A stretch of 64,000 nucleotides of DNA, taken from assembly GCA_905203015.1 (NCBI GenBank), contig CAJKUC010000007.1, forward strand, positions 1-64,000, read 5' to 3'. Below, in pieces: positions 8,651 to 17,912 of this stretch; the stretch's first letter is position 1, and each line of letters starts with the position of its first letter. Made by a program: the position numbers and the translations under genes. This stretch comes from an uncultured Christensenella sp. (GTDB taxonomy: Bacteria > Bacillota > Clostridia > Christensenellales > Borkfalkiaceae). The notes beneath the pieces are model-generated. The model was not told the DNA's origin, did no database searches, and saw only the letters and a program-made list of their open reading frames with translations.

Positions 8651-9556
8651 TCAGATCACGGGCGGCTTTTCATAGCCGAATTCTTTCATCAGCGCGGGGC
8701 GGTCGCGCCAGTCTTCCTTCACTTTCACGTACGTTGTGAGGAACACTTTGCCCTGTAAGAATTTCTCCATATCCTGCCGCGCAAACGAAGAAACTTCTTT
8801 AATCGCCCGCCCCTGTTTTCCGATCAGTATCGCTTTATGCGCGGGTTTTTCGCAGATAATATCGAGGTTCACTTCATACACGCCCGCTTCGTTTTTGCGG
8901 AAAGAATTGATCACCACGGCGATCCCGTGCGGAATCTCCTGATCGAATTTCAGCAGAATTTTTTCCCGCATGATCTCGGCGAGCATGAATTTTTCGCTCC
9001 TGTCCGATACGATGTCCTGCTCGAACACTTTCTCTCCTTCGGGCAGTTTTTCCACAAGAAATTCTTTCAGCGCGCGGATGTTTTTCCCCTTCCGCGCCGA
9101 TACGGGAAACACGTCCGTTCCGTCGAGTTGTTCCGCGAATTTCGCAAGATCCTCGGAAATTTTTTCTTTCGGCATAATGTCCGTTTTCGTATAAGCGATC
9201 ACAAACGGCACGCCGCTCTTTTCCGCTTCCGCCCTGTATTTTTTCATCAGCGAAAAATCGTCGTCCGAAATCTTTTCATGTCCGTCGATCACATACAGCA
9301 ATACGTCCACGTCCTTCGCGCTTTCCTCCGTGGTCTTCATCATCAGATCCGTCAGCGCGTTTCTCGCCTTGTATAATCCGGGGGTATCCACAAACACGAT
9401 CTGATCGTCCTTTTCCGTAAGAACGCCCAATATCCTGTCCCGCGTCGTCTGCGGGCGGGGCGATACGATCGACACCTTCTCCCCCACCATCACGTTAATA
9501 AGCGTGCTCTTTCCCGCGTTGGCTCTTCCTATCACAGCCACATATCCGCTTCTCAT
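8651..9556 (-). CDS. era: GTPase Era
   Basis: Era is an essential GTPase that binds the 3' end of 16S rRNA and supports 30S subunit maturation. The 301-residue protein has G1 GRANAGKST, a switch region TTRDRILGV, G3 DTPG, and a C-terminal KH domain with HKAILIGKQGRAIKEV. The G4 motif reads TKTD instead of the usual NKxD. I choose ATG 9556, which has an AGGTG at suitable distance and gives normal length; the GTG at 9568 would add four residues. It sits in the ybeY-era-yqzL-recO series. Confidence 0.95.
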   Translation of the reverse strand: MRSGYVAVIGRANAGKSTLINVMVGEKVSIVSPRPQTTRDRILGVLTEKDDQIVFVDTPGLYKARNALTDLMMKTTEESAKDVDVLLYVIDGHEKISDDDFSLMKKYRAEAEKSGVPFVIAYTKTDIMPKEKISEDLAKFAEQLDGTDVFPVSARKGKNIRALKEFLVEKLPEGEKVFEQDIVSDRSEKFMLAEIMREKILLKFDQEIPHGIAVVINSFRKNEAGVYEVNLDIICEKPAHKAILIGKQGRAIKEVSSFARQDMEKFLQGKVFLTTYVKVKEDWRDRPALMKEFGYEKPPVI

Positions 9557-9622
9557 AGTATTTCGCACCTGTTCCTTTTGCTTTCTTAAATCGTCCGTTT
9601 TTCCCGAATCGTCGTTTTTTCT

Positions 9623-10108
9623 TTAATCGTCGCGCGTTATTCCCAGCGCGCCGAGAATCTCTTCTTCCTTCTCTCTCATCTCCGCCCGATCGGCCTCTTC
9701 GATGTGATCGTAGCCGAGGCAATGCAGAACGCCGTGCACAATCAGATAGTGCAGTTCGCGGCGGTACGAATGATTGTACTCCTCTGCCTGTTCTTTCGCC
9801 CGCGCCACACAGATCGCAAGCGAACCCAGCACCAGATTTCCCTCTTCGTCCAGATCGTAAGGGAACTGCTTCTTTTGTATCTTCTCGCCTTTTATGCCGT
9901 CCAGTTCGGGGAACGAAAGCACGTCCGTCACCTTGTCTATCCCGCGTTTTTCTCTGTTGAGTTCTTTTATCTCGTCCTCGCTTACGAAAACGCACTCGAT
10001 TTTCAAAGGTACGTCCGTCTGCACGAAATCGCCGATCGCTTTTTCCAGCGCGGAAGCGGAAGGCTCGTCCAGTTCTTCCCCCGCGTCAAGAATAAATTTT
10101 TTCTTCAT
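9623..10108 (-). CDS. ybeY: Endoribonuclease YbeY (16S rRNA maturation)
   Basis: YbeY is a zinc-dependent single-strand endoribonuclease acting in 16S rRNA 3' processing and ribosome quality control. The 161-residue product carries the metal motif HGVLHCLGYDHIEEADR (H-x3-H-x5-H) and the upstream strand TDVLSFP typical of the family. The start at ATG 10108 is backed by GGGAGAC; longer readings from 10177 are not supported. It is placed between pgpH and era, as in many Firmicutes. Confidence 0.95.
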   Translation of the reverse strand: MKKKFILDAGEELDEPSASALEKAIGDFVQTDVPLKIECVFVSEDEIKELNREKRGIDKVTDVLSFPELDGIKGEKIQKKQFPYDLDEEGNLVLGSLAICVARAKEQAEEYNHSYRRELHYLIVHGVLHCLGYDHIEEADRAEMREKEEEILGALGITRDD

Positions 10109-10248
10109 AAGTCTCCCGTCCGATCCTCTTTTTTGCCGCATTTTTATTCCGTCCGCTCTCCGTTTTTCGCAAAACACGGAAAAATCAAACGCCGCTACCC
10201 GTTTTTACAAGCAGTTACACAGCCTTTTTTACGGCATTTTTTATCGCC

Positions 10249-11742
10249 TTATTCCTCGTCTTTCTTCCCGTAATGAATGGAAGGGTAATCCACACGTTTA
10301 TGATATACGCCCGTCAGAGCGTTCACCAACGTCTGTTTCACTACGGTCAGATCCGCCATCGTGATGTCGCACTCGGCAAATTGTTCCTGATTCATGCGCT
10401 CTTCTATCAGATCGCGCACTCTTTTTTCCACCTCTTCGGGCGTCTTGTTCCCGATCGAACGCACCGCCGCTTCCGAAGCGTCGGCAATCATGATAATCGC
10501 CGCGATCTTGCTCTGCGGTTTCGGTCCTCTGTAAGAAAAGTCCTCTTTGTTCACGTTGCCGCCGTACATTTTCAGCGCCTTGCTGTAAAAATAACGGATC
10601 GTCAGAGTGCCGTGGTGCTGAACCGCCACGTCCGCAAAAAATTGCGGCAGATGATTCGCCAGAATCAGATCGTATCCGTCCGTCGTATGCGAACGGATAA
10701 TATCCGCGGAAAGTTCCGGGGTAAGTTCGTCGTGCAGATTGTAATCCCCCTGATTTTCCGTGAAATATTCGGGGTGATGCAGTTTACCCACGTCGTGGTA
10801 TAAAGCCGCCGCCCTCGCCAGTTCCGCGTCCTCTCCCAACGCCGCCGCACATTCTTCCGCCAGTTGCGATACCACGGCGGAGTGGTTGTACGTGCCCGGG
10901 GCTTCGTCTTTCAGTTTTTTCAATAAAGGCGCGTCCAGCGAAGTCAGTTCACGCAAACGGAACACCGTCAGCATAGAGAACATCGCCTCGAATACGGGCA
11001 GCAGAGTCAGAAACAAAATCGCGGAAGAAATGCCGCCGATAAAGCCGTAGCCGAGATTGATCCAGATCGCGCGCGCGGCGCCCGCCTGATTAAACGACGT
11101 TCCCTGCGCGGCAAGCGAAGAAATTTCCAGAAGGAAAATCATAAAATCCATCGGCAACGCGATAAACAGCCCCACCAGCACCACGCGGATACGCGATTTC
11201 AGCCTGTTCGCCGCAAAGATCGCCACCATCCCCGCCGTAAACGCGATCATCAGAGCGGAATAAATATTCTGCGCCGATTGCTCCGTCGAAGAAAAGTTAT
11301 CCACGATAAACAGCATCAACGCGGAAATGATGTTCATGAACATCGCGCTGCGCCGCCCCAAAAGAATAAACGTCAGAAGGGCGCAAAGCGCAACGGGGCG
11401 CGCATAGATATTCAGCCATTTCCCCGTCAGCACGCAAAGCACGAGGCTGAGATCCAGAATCGCGAACACCAGCAGAATATTTTTCCCGTCCGTCAATATC
11501 GAACGTTCTTCAAAAAAGAAATAAAGATAGGAAATCACCGCCAGCAAAAACACGCAGAATCCTATATACAGATAGTTCGCCCGATTTTCGATCAACGTCT
11601 GTTTCAGATTTCCGATCTTCGATCCCATCAGCAGGGCGGCAACGATCAGAAGCAATATGAATAAATTCAGAAGGAAGAGCAGAGCGCTGCTCCACGCGTC
11701 CTTCTTCGTCCACCTGCGGACTTTCGATACGTTAGCGTTCAT
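10249..11742 (-). CDS. pgpH: PgpH-type membrane HD phosphohydrolase, lacking the extracellular sensor domain
   Basis: PgpH (YqfF) proteins hydrolyse cyclic di-AMP with a cytosolic HD domain. Here 497 residues hold about eight membrane helices (first at ~20-40, the rest between ~57 and ~255), then the HD domain with HDVGKLHHPEY (His316-Asp317). Typical PgpH proteins are near 700 residues because an extracellular 7TMR-HDED domain sits between helix 1 and helix 2. In this protein only about 15 residues lie there, so the sensor part is absent. ATG 11742 follows AAGGAG and overlaps the phoH end by 11 bases, which implies translational coupling. Confidence 0.85.
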   Translation of the reverse strand: MNANVSKVRRWTKKDAWSSALLFLLNLFILLLIVAALLMGSKIGNLKQTLIENRANYLYIGFCVFLLAVISYLYFFFEERSILTDGKNILLVFAILDLSLVLCVLTGKWLNIYARPVALCALLTFILLGRRSAMFMNIISALMLFIVDNFSSTEQSAQNIYSALMIAFTAGMVAIFAANRLKSRIRVVLVGLFIALPMDFMIFLLEISSLAAQGTSFNQAGAARAIWINLGYGFIGGISSAILFLTLLPVFEAMFSMLTVFRLRELTSLDAPLLKKLKDEAPGTYNHSAVVSQLAEECAAALGEDAELARAAALYHDVGKLHHPEYFTENQGDYNLHDELTPELSADIIRSHTTDGYDLILANHLPQFFADVAVQHHGTLTIRYFYSKALKMYGGNVNKEDFSYRGPKPQSKIAAIIMIADASEAAVRSIGNKTPEEVEKRVRDLIEERMNQEQFAECDITMADLTVVKQTLVNALTGVYHKRVDYPSIHYGKKDEE

Positions 11743-12796
11743 CTTTCGTATTTCTCCTTATTTGTTCCGTGCGGCTCCGCCCGCCGTCCTTTTCCCGCGC
11801 GCCTCTTTTTTCAGCCTCTTTCTCCTCTTCCCGCGCTTCGTCCTTTTCGTAGGCTTTCACGATCCGCATCACGAGTGGATGCCGCACCACGTCTTTGTTC
11901 GATAACAGACACACTTTCACGCCTTCTACGTCTTCGAGGATTTTCGCCGCATGCGTCAGCCCGCTGCTTTTTCCCCTCGGCAGATCCACCTGCGTTGCGT
12001 CTCCCGTCACCACCACGCGGCTGCCTTCCCCCATACGAGTAAGAAACATTTTCATCTGCTCTCTCGTGGTGTTCTGCGCCTCGTCGAGAATGATAAACGC
12101 CGAAGAAAGCGTCCGTCCGCGCATGTAGGCAAGCGGCGCCACTTCTATCACGCCTCTCTCCATCAGTCTGCCGTACGAATCCGCGCCGAGCATCTCCTGC
12201 AAAGCGTCGTATAACGGCCGCAGATACGGGTCCACTTTTTCCTGTAAATCTCCGGGCAGGAATCCGAGGTTTTCCCCCGCTTCCACGGCGGGGCGGGTAA
12301 GAATGATCCTCTCTACCTTTTTCGCCTTGAACGACGCCACGGCTTTCGCTACGGCAAGATACGTCTTTCCCGTGCCCGCAGGCCCTATTCCGAAAACAAC
12401 GGGATTTTTTTCGATCGCGTCAACGTACTTTTTCTGCCCGATCGTTTTGCACCTGATCTTCTTTCCCGTCGCCGTCACGGCCACCACGCCGTCAAACAGC
12501 GCGTCCGCTTCTTCCGTTTCGCCCGCTTTCGCCGTTTCGATGCAGTATAAAATCTGCCTTTCGTCCACCGCGCCGCCCTTTTTTGCCGCAGATAACGCGG
12601 CGGCAAGCGCCTTTTCGCATAATACGGCGGCTTCCTTTTCTCCCGAAATGCGTAAAGAAAGTCCGTCCACGAAAATATCCACGCCAAGTTCGCGCGAAAG
12701 CGTCGTAAGATTTTCATCGTACGCCCCGATAATTTCGTATAACTTGTCCGCCGAATCCACGGCGAAATTCAAAACGACTTTCTTTTCTTCTTCCAT
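11732..12796 (-). CDS. phoH: PhoH-like ATPase
   Basis: PhoH family proteins are cytosolic P-loop ATPases related to superfamily I helicases and thought to act on RNA. The 354-residue protein has a KH-like N-terminal part (about 1-110), Walker A GPAGTGKTYLAVAKAV (about 138-153), Walker B LDEAQN, and TGDATQVDLP further on. It ends in a charged tail (about 315-354, E, K and R rich) that overlaps the pgpH start. It starts at ATG 12796, with only a modest binding site (GGTAGAG). It lies 54 bases after yqfD, so it is probably read from the yqfC promoter as well. Confidence 0.93.
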   Translation of the reverse strand: MEEEKKVVLNFAVDSADKLYEIIGAYDENLTTLSRELGVDIFVDGLSLRISGEKEAAVLCEKALAAALSAAKKGGAVDERQILYCIETAKAGETEEADALFDGVVAVTATGKKIRCKTIGQKKYVDAIEKNPVVFGIGPAGTGKTYLAVAKAVASFKAKKVERIILTRPAVEAGENLGFLPGDLQEKVDPYLRPLYDALQEMLGADSYGRLMERGVIEVAPLAYMRGRTLSSAFIILDEAQNTTREQMKMFLTRMGEGSRVVVTGDATQVDLPRGKSSGLTHAAKILEDVEGVKVCLLSNKDVVRHPLVMRIVKAYEKDEAREEEKEAEKRGAREKDGGRSRTEQIRRNTKDER

Positions 12797-12850
12797 ATAC
12801 TCTACCGAATTATGTCCTGCCGGATTTTTATTTTGCGTCGCCGCCCGCGG

Positions 12851-13816
12851 CTAAAAGTTCACCGTCTCCGTCACCGAATACTCCGCCTTCACGAAAAACG
12901 TTCCGTCTCCCCGATCATCGGCAAGGCAAGAATCGAAAACGATGTCCCGCACGCCGTCCGAAAAAGCGTAAAGCCGCGCCTCGTCGAAAGAAAGCGAAAA
13001 TTTCACGATTTCAATTGCCTCGGCGGCATTTTCCGCACATACTGCAGCCTCGTAAACGCAGGCGATTTCCACCCGCGCGGAAACGGTTGCGGGAATCGTC
13101 TTTTTTCCCTCGCCGTCTCCCGTAAACGTCGTCGCCGTCACCAGCACGTCGCCCTCCGTCACCCGCTGCCCTTCCGCGCACGCCTTCGTGCCGCGCAGCG
13201 CCGTCACGGATTTCACCGTACCCGTATGCTTCGCCTTCATGTCGCCCCGCACGGCGGAATCCGAAGAGAAAGAGGAACGTCGCGCTTCCACGTACACCAC
13301 CGTGCCGCGTTTCGTTACGGAAGCGTAACTCACCCCGTCCAGCGAAAGAATCTTTGCGGCGATCTCGTCCGAACGTTTTTCGTCGAAACGCGCCCACGTC
13401 TTTACGCCGTACGTTTTCACAACGCTTTCGGCAAGCGCGCACGCGGCGGGATCTCCCGAATAGCGCACGTCGAAAACCAGTTTATCGCAGAACGCCGTCA
13501 TCAATAAAAACGCCGCCGCGCCCGCAATCAGTCCGATCCTCTTTTCCGCCCGTCCGATCGCTTCGCCGATGCCTTTTTTCTTAAGAGAAGAAAATTCGTA
13601 TCCTCCTCTCTCCGCTTTATTATACCACGTTTTCGGATAAAAAGCAAAAACTTTTCGCGCCTGTTTGCCCGATACGCAAAAAGTAACCGCGTCTTTTTGC
13701 ACTTTTTTTATGTCGAAGAGGTCGATCCCCGCATTTTTCAGCCGTTGCAACGCCTTTTCCGGCTCGCGCCCGCGCACGAGAATAATTTCCCGCCGCCACA
13801 ACAAAGCGGCGTTCAT
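12851..13816 (-). CDS. yqfD: Sporulation protein YqfD
   Basis: YqfD is a mother-cell sporulation protein needed for efficient sporulation in Bacillus; its biochemical role is not known. The 321-residue protein has an N-terminal domain (~1-85), one membrane helix (~95-115, GLIAGAAAFLLMTAF) and a large extracytoplasmic domain with the family pattern GVSYASVTKRGTVVYVEA followed by G.V......G...V..GDVLVT. The ATG at 13816 overlaps the yqfC stop as ATGA, which fixes the start; the GTG at 13825 is less likely. Confidence 0.93.
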   Translation of the reverse strand: MNAALLWRREIILVRGREPEKALQRLKNAGIDLFDIKKVQKDAVTFCVSGKQARKVFAFYPKTWYNKAERGGYEFSSLKKKGIGEAIGRAEKRIGLIAGAAAFLLMTAFCDKLVFDVRYSGDPAACALAESVVKTYGVKTWARFDEKRSDEIAAKILSLDGVSYASVTKRGTVVYVEARRSSFSSDSAVRGDMKAKHTGTVKSVTALRGTKACAEGQRVTEGDVLVTATTFTGDGEGKKTIPATVSARVEIACVYEAAVCAENAAEAIEIVKFSLSFDEARLYAFSDGVRDIVFDSCLADDRGDGTFFVKAEYSVTETVNF

Positions 13817-14157
13817 TTCCGCCACCCCGTCGTTTTTTCAATCTCTTTTTCCGCCGTCTTTTCTTTTCCGCCTTTCTCTTCGCCCGGCTTTTTCGCTTCG
13901 CGTTTGGCGGAATATTCCACGGAAAGAATCGTTCCTTTCAATTCGAGATCTTCGCCGCGGTACTTCGCCACGCGCAGTCTTTCCCCGTACACTTTCAGAT
14001 TTCCTTCGGAAAAGCGCAGAGTAACGCTCCTGTCCGAAAACCCATCGAACGTTTTCACTCCCTGAAAATATCCGCCGCCGCCCACGAAAAACAAACATCT
14101 CCCGCACGGCGTGATCCCGCCGAGTAAATTTTCGCTGATTTCACCGAACAGTCGCAT
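13813..14157 (-). CDS. yqfC: Sporulation protein YqfC (YabP/YqfC family)
   Basis: The 114-residue protein matches the YabP/YqfC family in its first ~85 residues: a short lead-in, GGGGYFQGVKTFDGFSDRSV, then LRFSEGNLKVYGERLRV and LELKGTILSVEY. It carries an additional K/E-rich tail of ~27 residues that is not typical of the family. YqfC is a sporulation protein of unknown mechanism that partners YqfD genetically. GGAGAGG precedes ATG 14157. It heads the operon running through yqfD, phoH, pgpH, ybeY, era, yqzL and recO, behind a sigma-E-like promoter. Confidence 0.9.
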   Translation of the reverse strand: MRLFGEISENLLGGITPCGRCLFFVGGGGYFQGVKTFDGFSDRSVTLRFSEGNLKVYGERLRVAKYRGEDLELKGTILSVEYSAKREAKKPGEEKGGKEKTAEKEIEKTTGWRK

Positions 14158-14180
14158 TTTTTCGCCCTCTCCGCAACGTT

Positions 14181-14209
14181 ATTATATGCGAAGAACGCCC
14201 GCTCTATGA
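14181..14209 (-). promoter_or_regulatory. Sigma-E-like promoter of yqfCD
   Basis: Minus-strand TCATAGA, a 14-base spacer and CATATAAT resemble the sporulation sigma-E pattern (KMATATT, 14-15 bases, CATACAHT). Seven of eight -10 positions match, and five of seven at -35. It would start transcription about 18 bases ahead of yqfC, which is known to be sigma-E dependent in Bacillus. Confidence 0.6.
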
Positions 14210-14313
14210 CGGGCGCGGCGAGAAGGCAAACAACGTCGCAAAATCGGCTGCTCCGTATGAAAGAAACGGCATGCGCGCGCAAAAGCGGCAACGCCGCGCG
14301 CAAATACGGAAGC

Positions 14314-14344
14314 GCGACGGATCGCAAAGATCCGCCGCTTTTTT
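14314..14344 (+). other. Hairpin with T run facing against the flanking genes
   Basis: GCGACGGATC and GATCCGCCGC (one G-T pair) form a stem around GCAAA, followed by six T's on the plus strand. It would act as a terminator only for plus-strand transcripts, yet both flanking genes are on the minus strand. It could block antisense RNA, or it could simply be part of the 3' end of the ABC exporter transcript. Confidence 0.5.
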
Positions 14345-14352
14345 CCGCAACC

Positions 14353-16119
14353 TTATACGGCGGAGTTCTCCGCGCCTCCGATTCCCGCAAACTGGCTCGT
14401 ATACAGATCGTAATAAAATCCGTGTTTTTTCAGCAGCGTTTCGTGATTTCCCTGCTCCACCACGTTGCCCTTTTCCATCACGAGAATAATATCGGCGTTC
14501 CGTATCGTGGAAAGGCGGTGCGCCACGATAAAACAGGTGCGCCCCGTCATCAGTTTGTCGAACGCCTCGGAAATCTTCTTTTCTGTGCGCGTATCCACGG
14601 AAGACGTCGCCTCGTCGAGAATCAGCATATTCGGAAGCGACAGCATGATTCTCGCGATACACAAAAGTTGTTTCTGCCCTGCGGAAAGATTCACTTCTTC
14701 CGTCAGTTCCGTATCGTACCCCTTGGGCAGGCGGGAAATAAATCCGTGCGCATGGCAGGCTTTCGCGGCTTCCACCATCTCTTCGTCCGTCGCGTTCTCC
14801 CGCCCGATTTTCAGATTTTCGCGCACCGTACCCGTCTTTAAAAACGTCTCCTGAAGCACCATACCGTAGTGCCCGCGCAAAGATTTTCTCGTCACGTCGC
14901 GAATCTCCTGCGAATCCACGAAAATTTCCCCGCCGTTCACGTCGTAAAAGCGCATCAGAAGGTTGATCAGCGTCGTCTTGCCGGAGCCGGTCCGCCCCAC
15001 GATCGCGATCCGCTTGCCGCCTTCCGCCGTCAGCGATAAATGCTCGATCAGTTTCTGCCCTTCCGTATAGGCGAAACTCACGTCCCGCAAATCCACTTTT
15101 CCTTCCGTCACCGTCAGTTCCGCATTGTTCTCATCGGAAACTTCTTCCTGCTCGTCCAGCAGTTCAAAAATCCGCGCCGCGCACACGAACGCGCCCGAAA
15201 GTTCGGTGATCACGCCGGAAATTTCGTTGAACGGCTTCGTGTACTGGTTGGCGTACGATAAGAATTTCGTCAAGCCGCCCACGGTCAGCCCGCCCGTTCC
15301 CGAAGCGATCTGCAACGCACCGAAAAGCACCACCAGCGCATACACCGCGTTGTTCAGAAATCTCGTCAGAGGATTCGTCAGCGAAGAATAGAACGTGGCG
15401 TTCATCGCGGCTTCTTTGTAATTCCCGTTATACTTCGCGAAATCCTCTTCGTTTTTCTTTTCATGCGCAAACGCCTGCGCCGTTTTCAGATTGCCTACGG
15501 CTTCTTCCGTAAACGACACCTGTCCCGCCCTCGCCAACGTCTGCTTGCGGAAAAACGAATACGTGCGTTTCGCGATAAAACGCGACGTAAAAATCGAAAG
15601 CGGAGTCACGAAAATCACGACGAGCGCGATTTTCCAGTTGGTAAGCAGCATCAACGCAATCGTTCCGCCGATCGTCAGAACGCCCGTAAACAACTGCGTG
15701 AAGCCCATCACCAGGCCGTCCGAAACTTCGTCCGCGTCCGCCACGATTCTCGAAAGCGTATCTCCGTGCGGATGCGAATCGAGATATTTCAAGGGCAACG
15801 ACGTGATCTTGTCGAACGCCTCGTCGCGGATATTCTGCACCACGTGAAACGCAAGGCGGTTATTGAAAATCCCCACCAGCCATTTGGCAACGAATCCCAC
15901 GGCGATCGCAATGCCGATTTTCAGAAACACGGCGGAAAGCCCGTCGAAATCCACCGCGCCTTTCCCCGTGATCAGATCCACGCCGTCGCCCACCAGAATA
16001 GGCACGTACAACGTCGCCGCCACTTCCGCTGCGGCAAAAAGAATCACGGCAATAACGGAAAGCGGGTATTTTCCAACAAGGGAGAGGATTCTTTTCAACG
16101 TATTTTTGTTCTGTTTCAT
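14353..16119 (-). CDS. ABC exporter half, consensus ATPase site subunit
   Basis: This 588-residue type IV (MDR-like) ABC exporter half has six membrane helices (~20-310) and a nucleotide-binding domain. The latter shows Walker A GRTGSGKTT (~375-383), signature LSAGQ (~478-482), Walker B LILDE (catalytic Glu503) and switch His in VAHRLST. The catalytic Glu and His are intact while the signature is noncanonical (A for G). The preceding gene shows the reverse, so the two form a TM287/288-type heterodimer with one active site. The start ATG at 16119 overlaps the partner's stop by four bases. The substrate (drug, lipid or peptide) cannot be read from sequence. Confidence 0.9.
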   Translation of the reverse strand: MKQNKNTLKRILSLVGKYPLSVIAVILFAAAEVAATLYVPILVGDGVDLITGKGAVDFDGLSAVFLKIGIAIAVGFVAKWLVGIFNNRLAFHVVQNIRDEAFDKITSLPLKYLDSHPHGDTLSRIVADADEVSDGLVMGFTQLFTGVLTIGGTIALMLLTNWKIALVVIFVTPLSIFTSRFIAKRTYSFFRKQTLARAGQVSFTEEAVGNLKTAQAFAHEKKNEEDFAKYNGNYKEAAMNATFYSSLTNPLTRFLNNAVYALVVLFGALQIASGTGGLTVGGLTKFLSYANQYTKPFNEISGVITELSGAFVCAARIFELLDEQEEVSDENNAELTVTEGKVDLRDVSFAYTEGQKLIEHLSLTAEGGKRIAIVGRTGSGKTTLINLLMRFYDVNGGEIFVDSQEIRDVTRKSLRGHYGMVLQETFLKTGTVRENLKIGRENATDEEMVEAAKACHAHGFISRLPKGYDTELTEEVNLSAGQKQLLCIARIMLSLPNMLILDEATSSVDTRTEKKISEAFDKLMTGRTCFIVAHRLSTIRNADIILVMEKGNVVEQGNHETLLKKHGFYYDLYTSQFAGIGGAENSAV

Positions 16120-17912
16120 TTTCCGTTCGCCTCCCCGTTATTTTCGCCGCCGTTTCCCGCCGTACCGTATTGAAATTCGTAAATTTCGCGGTACACGGGG
16201 CACGTTTTCAGGAGTTCTTCGTGCTTTCCGAGCCCTATCACTTCTCCTTCGTCCAGCACCACGATTTTATCCGCCGTCAGAAGCGACGAAGCGCGTTGCG
16301 ATACGATAAACACCGTCTGTTTTTTCTCTTTCTGCCGCTTTTGTATCGCGGTGGTCAGCGCGCGTTCCGTAGCGTAATCGAGAGCGGATGAACTGTCGTC
16401 CAGAATAAGTATATCGGCGTCTTTAATCAGGGCGCGCGCCACGGTAAGCCGCTGTTTCTGCCCGCCGGATAAATTTCCGCCGCCCTGTTCCACTTCCGCG
16501 TCCAGCCCGCCTTTCCCTTTCACCACGTCGTCGGCCTGCGCCGTTTCGAGGGCAGCCCAGGCAAGCGCGTCGTCCGTCTCCGCCGCGGGATTCCCCCAGG
16601 CGAGATTGCTTCTCACGGTGCCTTTGAAAAGTACGGCTTTCTGCGGCACTACGGCGATTTTTTTCCGCAGTTCTTCCGCGTCATACGCCGCCACGTTCTT
16701 TCCTTCCAGATACACGCCGCCCGAAGATACGTCGTAAAAATGCGGAATCAGCGAAACGAGCGAAGATTTCCCGCTGCCCGTGCCGCCGATGATTCCGATC
16801 GTCTCGCCCTTTTCCACGCCGAACGATACGTTTTTCAGCGCGGGCGCGGCGTCCGCCGTATATTTCAGCGTGGCGTTGTCGAAAACGATATACCCGGGCT
16901 TGTCCGTCTTACCCTTCTCCCCGTTTTCGTCCTCGGTTTTCAAAGAACTCTTCTTTTCCAACACGCCTTCGATTCTCTCGCCGCATGCCGCCGCTTTCGT
17001 CACGGTCACCACAAGATTCGCGAACTTCACCAGTTCCACGAGAATCTGCGACATCAGATTGTACAAAGCGATCACGCCGCCTTGCGAAAGGCTGCCGTTA
17101 TCCACGCGGATCGCGCCGATTTTCAGAAGAAAAATCACGGCGAGATTCACCAGCACGAACGTAACGGGATTCATCAGCGCGCCGATCGCGCCCGCCTTTT
17201 CCCGTCCTTTCGTCAACGCGCGGTTTTTCGCGCGGAAGGCAGCGCGTTCTTCCTCTTCTTTGCAGAAAGCGCGCACCACGCGCACGCCGCTTAAATTTTC
17301 TCTCGCGGCAAGCACCACTTTATCCGATTTTTCCTGCGCCTTTCTGTAAAGCGGCGTAGTGATTCCCATAATCAGCGCAACGGCTAAAAACAGAGCGGGA
17401 ATCACCGCGGCAAACACCCAGGCAGACGGCGGATCGATGAAAAACGCCGCGATCATCGCCCCGAATACGATCAGAGGCGAACGCAGAAACAGGCGGAGAA
17501 ACATATTGATTCCCGTCTGAAACTGCTGTACGTCGCCCGTCATGCGGTTGAGCATCGCGGACGTACCGATCTCGTCGTAATCGGAATAGGAAAGCGACTG
17601 CAATTTTGCAAACAGCGCGCGGCGTAATTCATACGAAACGCCCGTCGCCGCTTTCGCCGCGAAATACTGCGCCACCACGGCGCAGCCCAGCCCCACGAGC
17701 CCCAGCCCGATCAAAAGCATCGACATTTTCACGATGTACGCGGTATTCGCGTCATATCCGCCGCCCGCAAGCGGCGCGCCGAGCCCCACGTCCACGATCT
17801 TCGCCACCACAACGGGCACAAGCAATTCAAACGCCGCTTCAAACAATTTAAAAAGCGGCGATAAGAAACATTCTTTTTTATAAGATTTAAAGTAAGGTAA
17901 AAGTTTTTTCAT
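16116..17912 (-). CDS. ABC exporter half, degenerate ATPase site subunit
   Basis: The 598-residue partner of the downstream exporter half has six membrane helices and a nucleotide-binding domain with Walker A GGTGSGKSS and the canonical signature LSGGQKQR. Its Walker B reads LILDDS, with Asp in place of the catalytic Glu, and the switch His is replaced by Gln (VSQRASS). These substitutions are typical of the degenerate site in heterodimeric bacterial exporters. A short E/K/G/D-rich linker (~325-340) joins membrane and ATPase parts. It is first gene of the pair, start ATG 17912 with a weak binding site (GACGG). Confidence 0.9.
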   Translation of the reverse strand: MKKLLPYFKSYKKECFLSPLFKLFEAAFELLVPVVVAKIVDVGLGAPLAGGGYDANTAYIVKMSMLLIGLGLVGLGCAVVAQYFAAKAATGVSYELRRALFAKLQSLSYSDYDEIGTSAMLNRMTGDVQQFQTGINMFLRLFLRSPLIVFGAMIAAFFIDPPSAWVFAAVIPALFLAVALIMGITTPLYRKAQEKSDKVVLAARENLSGVRVVRAFCKEEEERAAFRAKNRALTKGREKAGAIGALMNPVTFVLVNLAVIFLLKIGAIRVDNGSLSQGGVIALYNLMSQILVELVKFANLVVTVTKAAACGERIEGVLEKKSSLKTEDENGEKGKTDKPGYIVFDNATLKYTADAAPALKNVSFGVEKGETIGIIGGTGSGKSSLVSLIPHFYDVSSGGVYLEGKNVAAYDAEELRKKIAVVPQKAVLFKGTVRSNLAWGNPAAETDDALAWAALETAQADDVVKGKGGLDAEVEQGGGNLSGGQKQRLTVARALIKDADILILDDSSSALDYATERALTTAIQKRQKEKKQTVFIVSQRASSLLTADKIVVLDEGEVIGLGKHEELLKTCPVYREIYEFQYGTAGNGGENNGEANGK

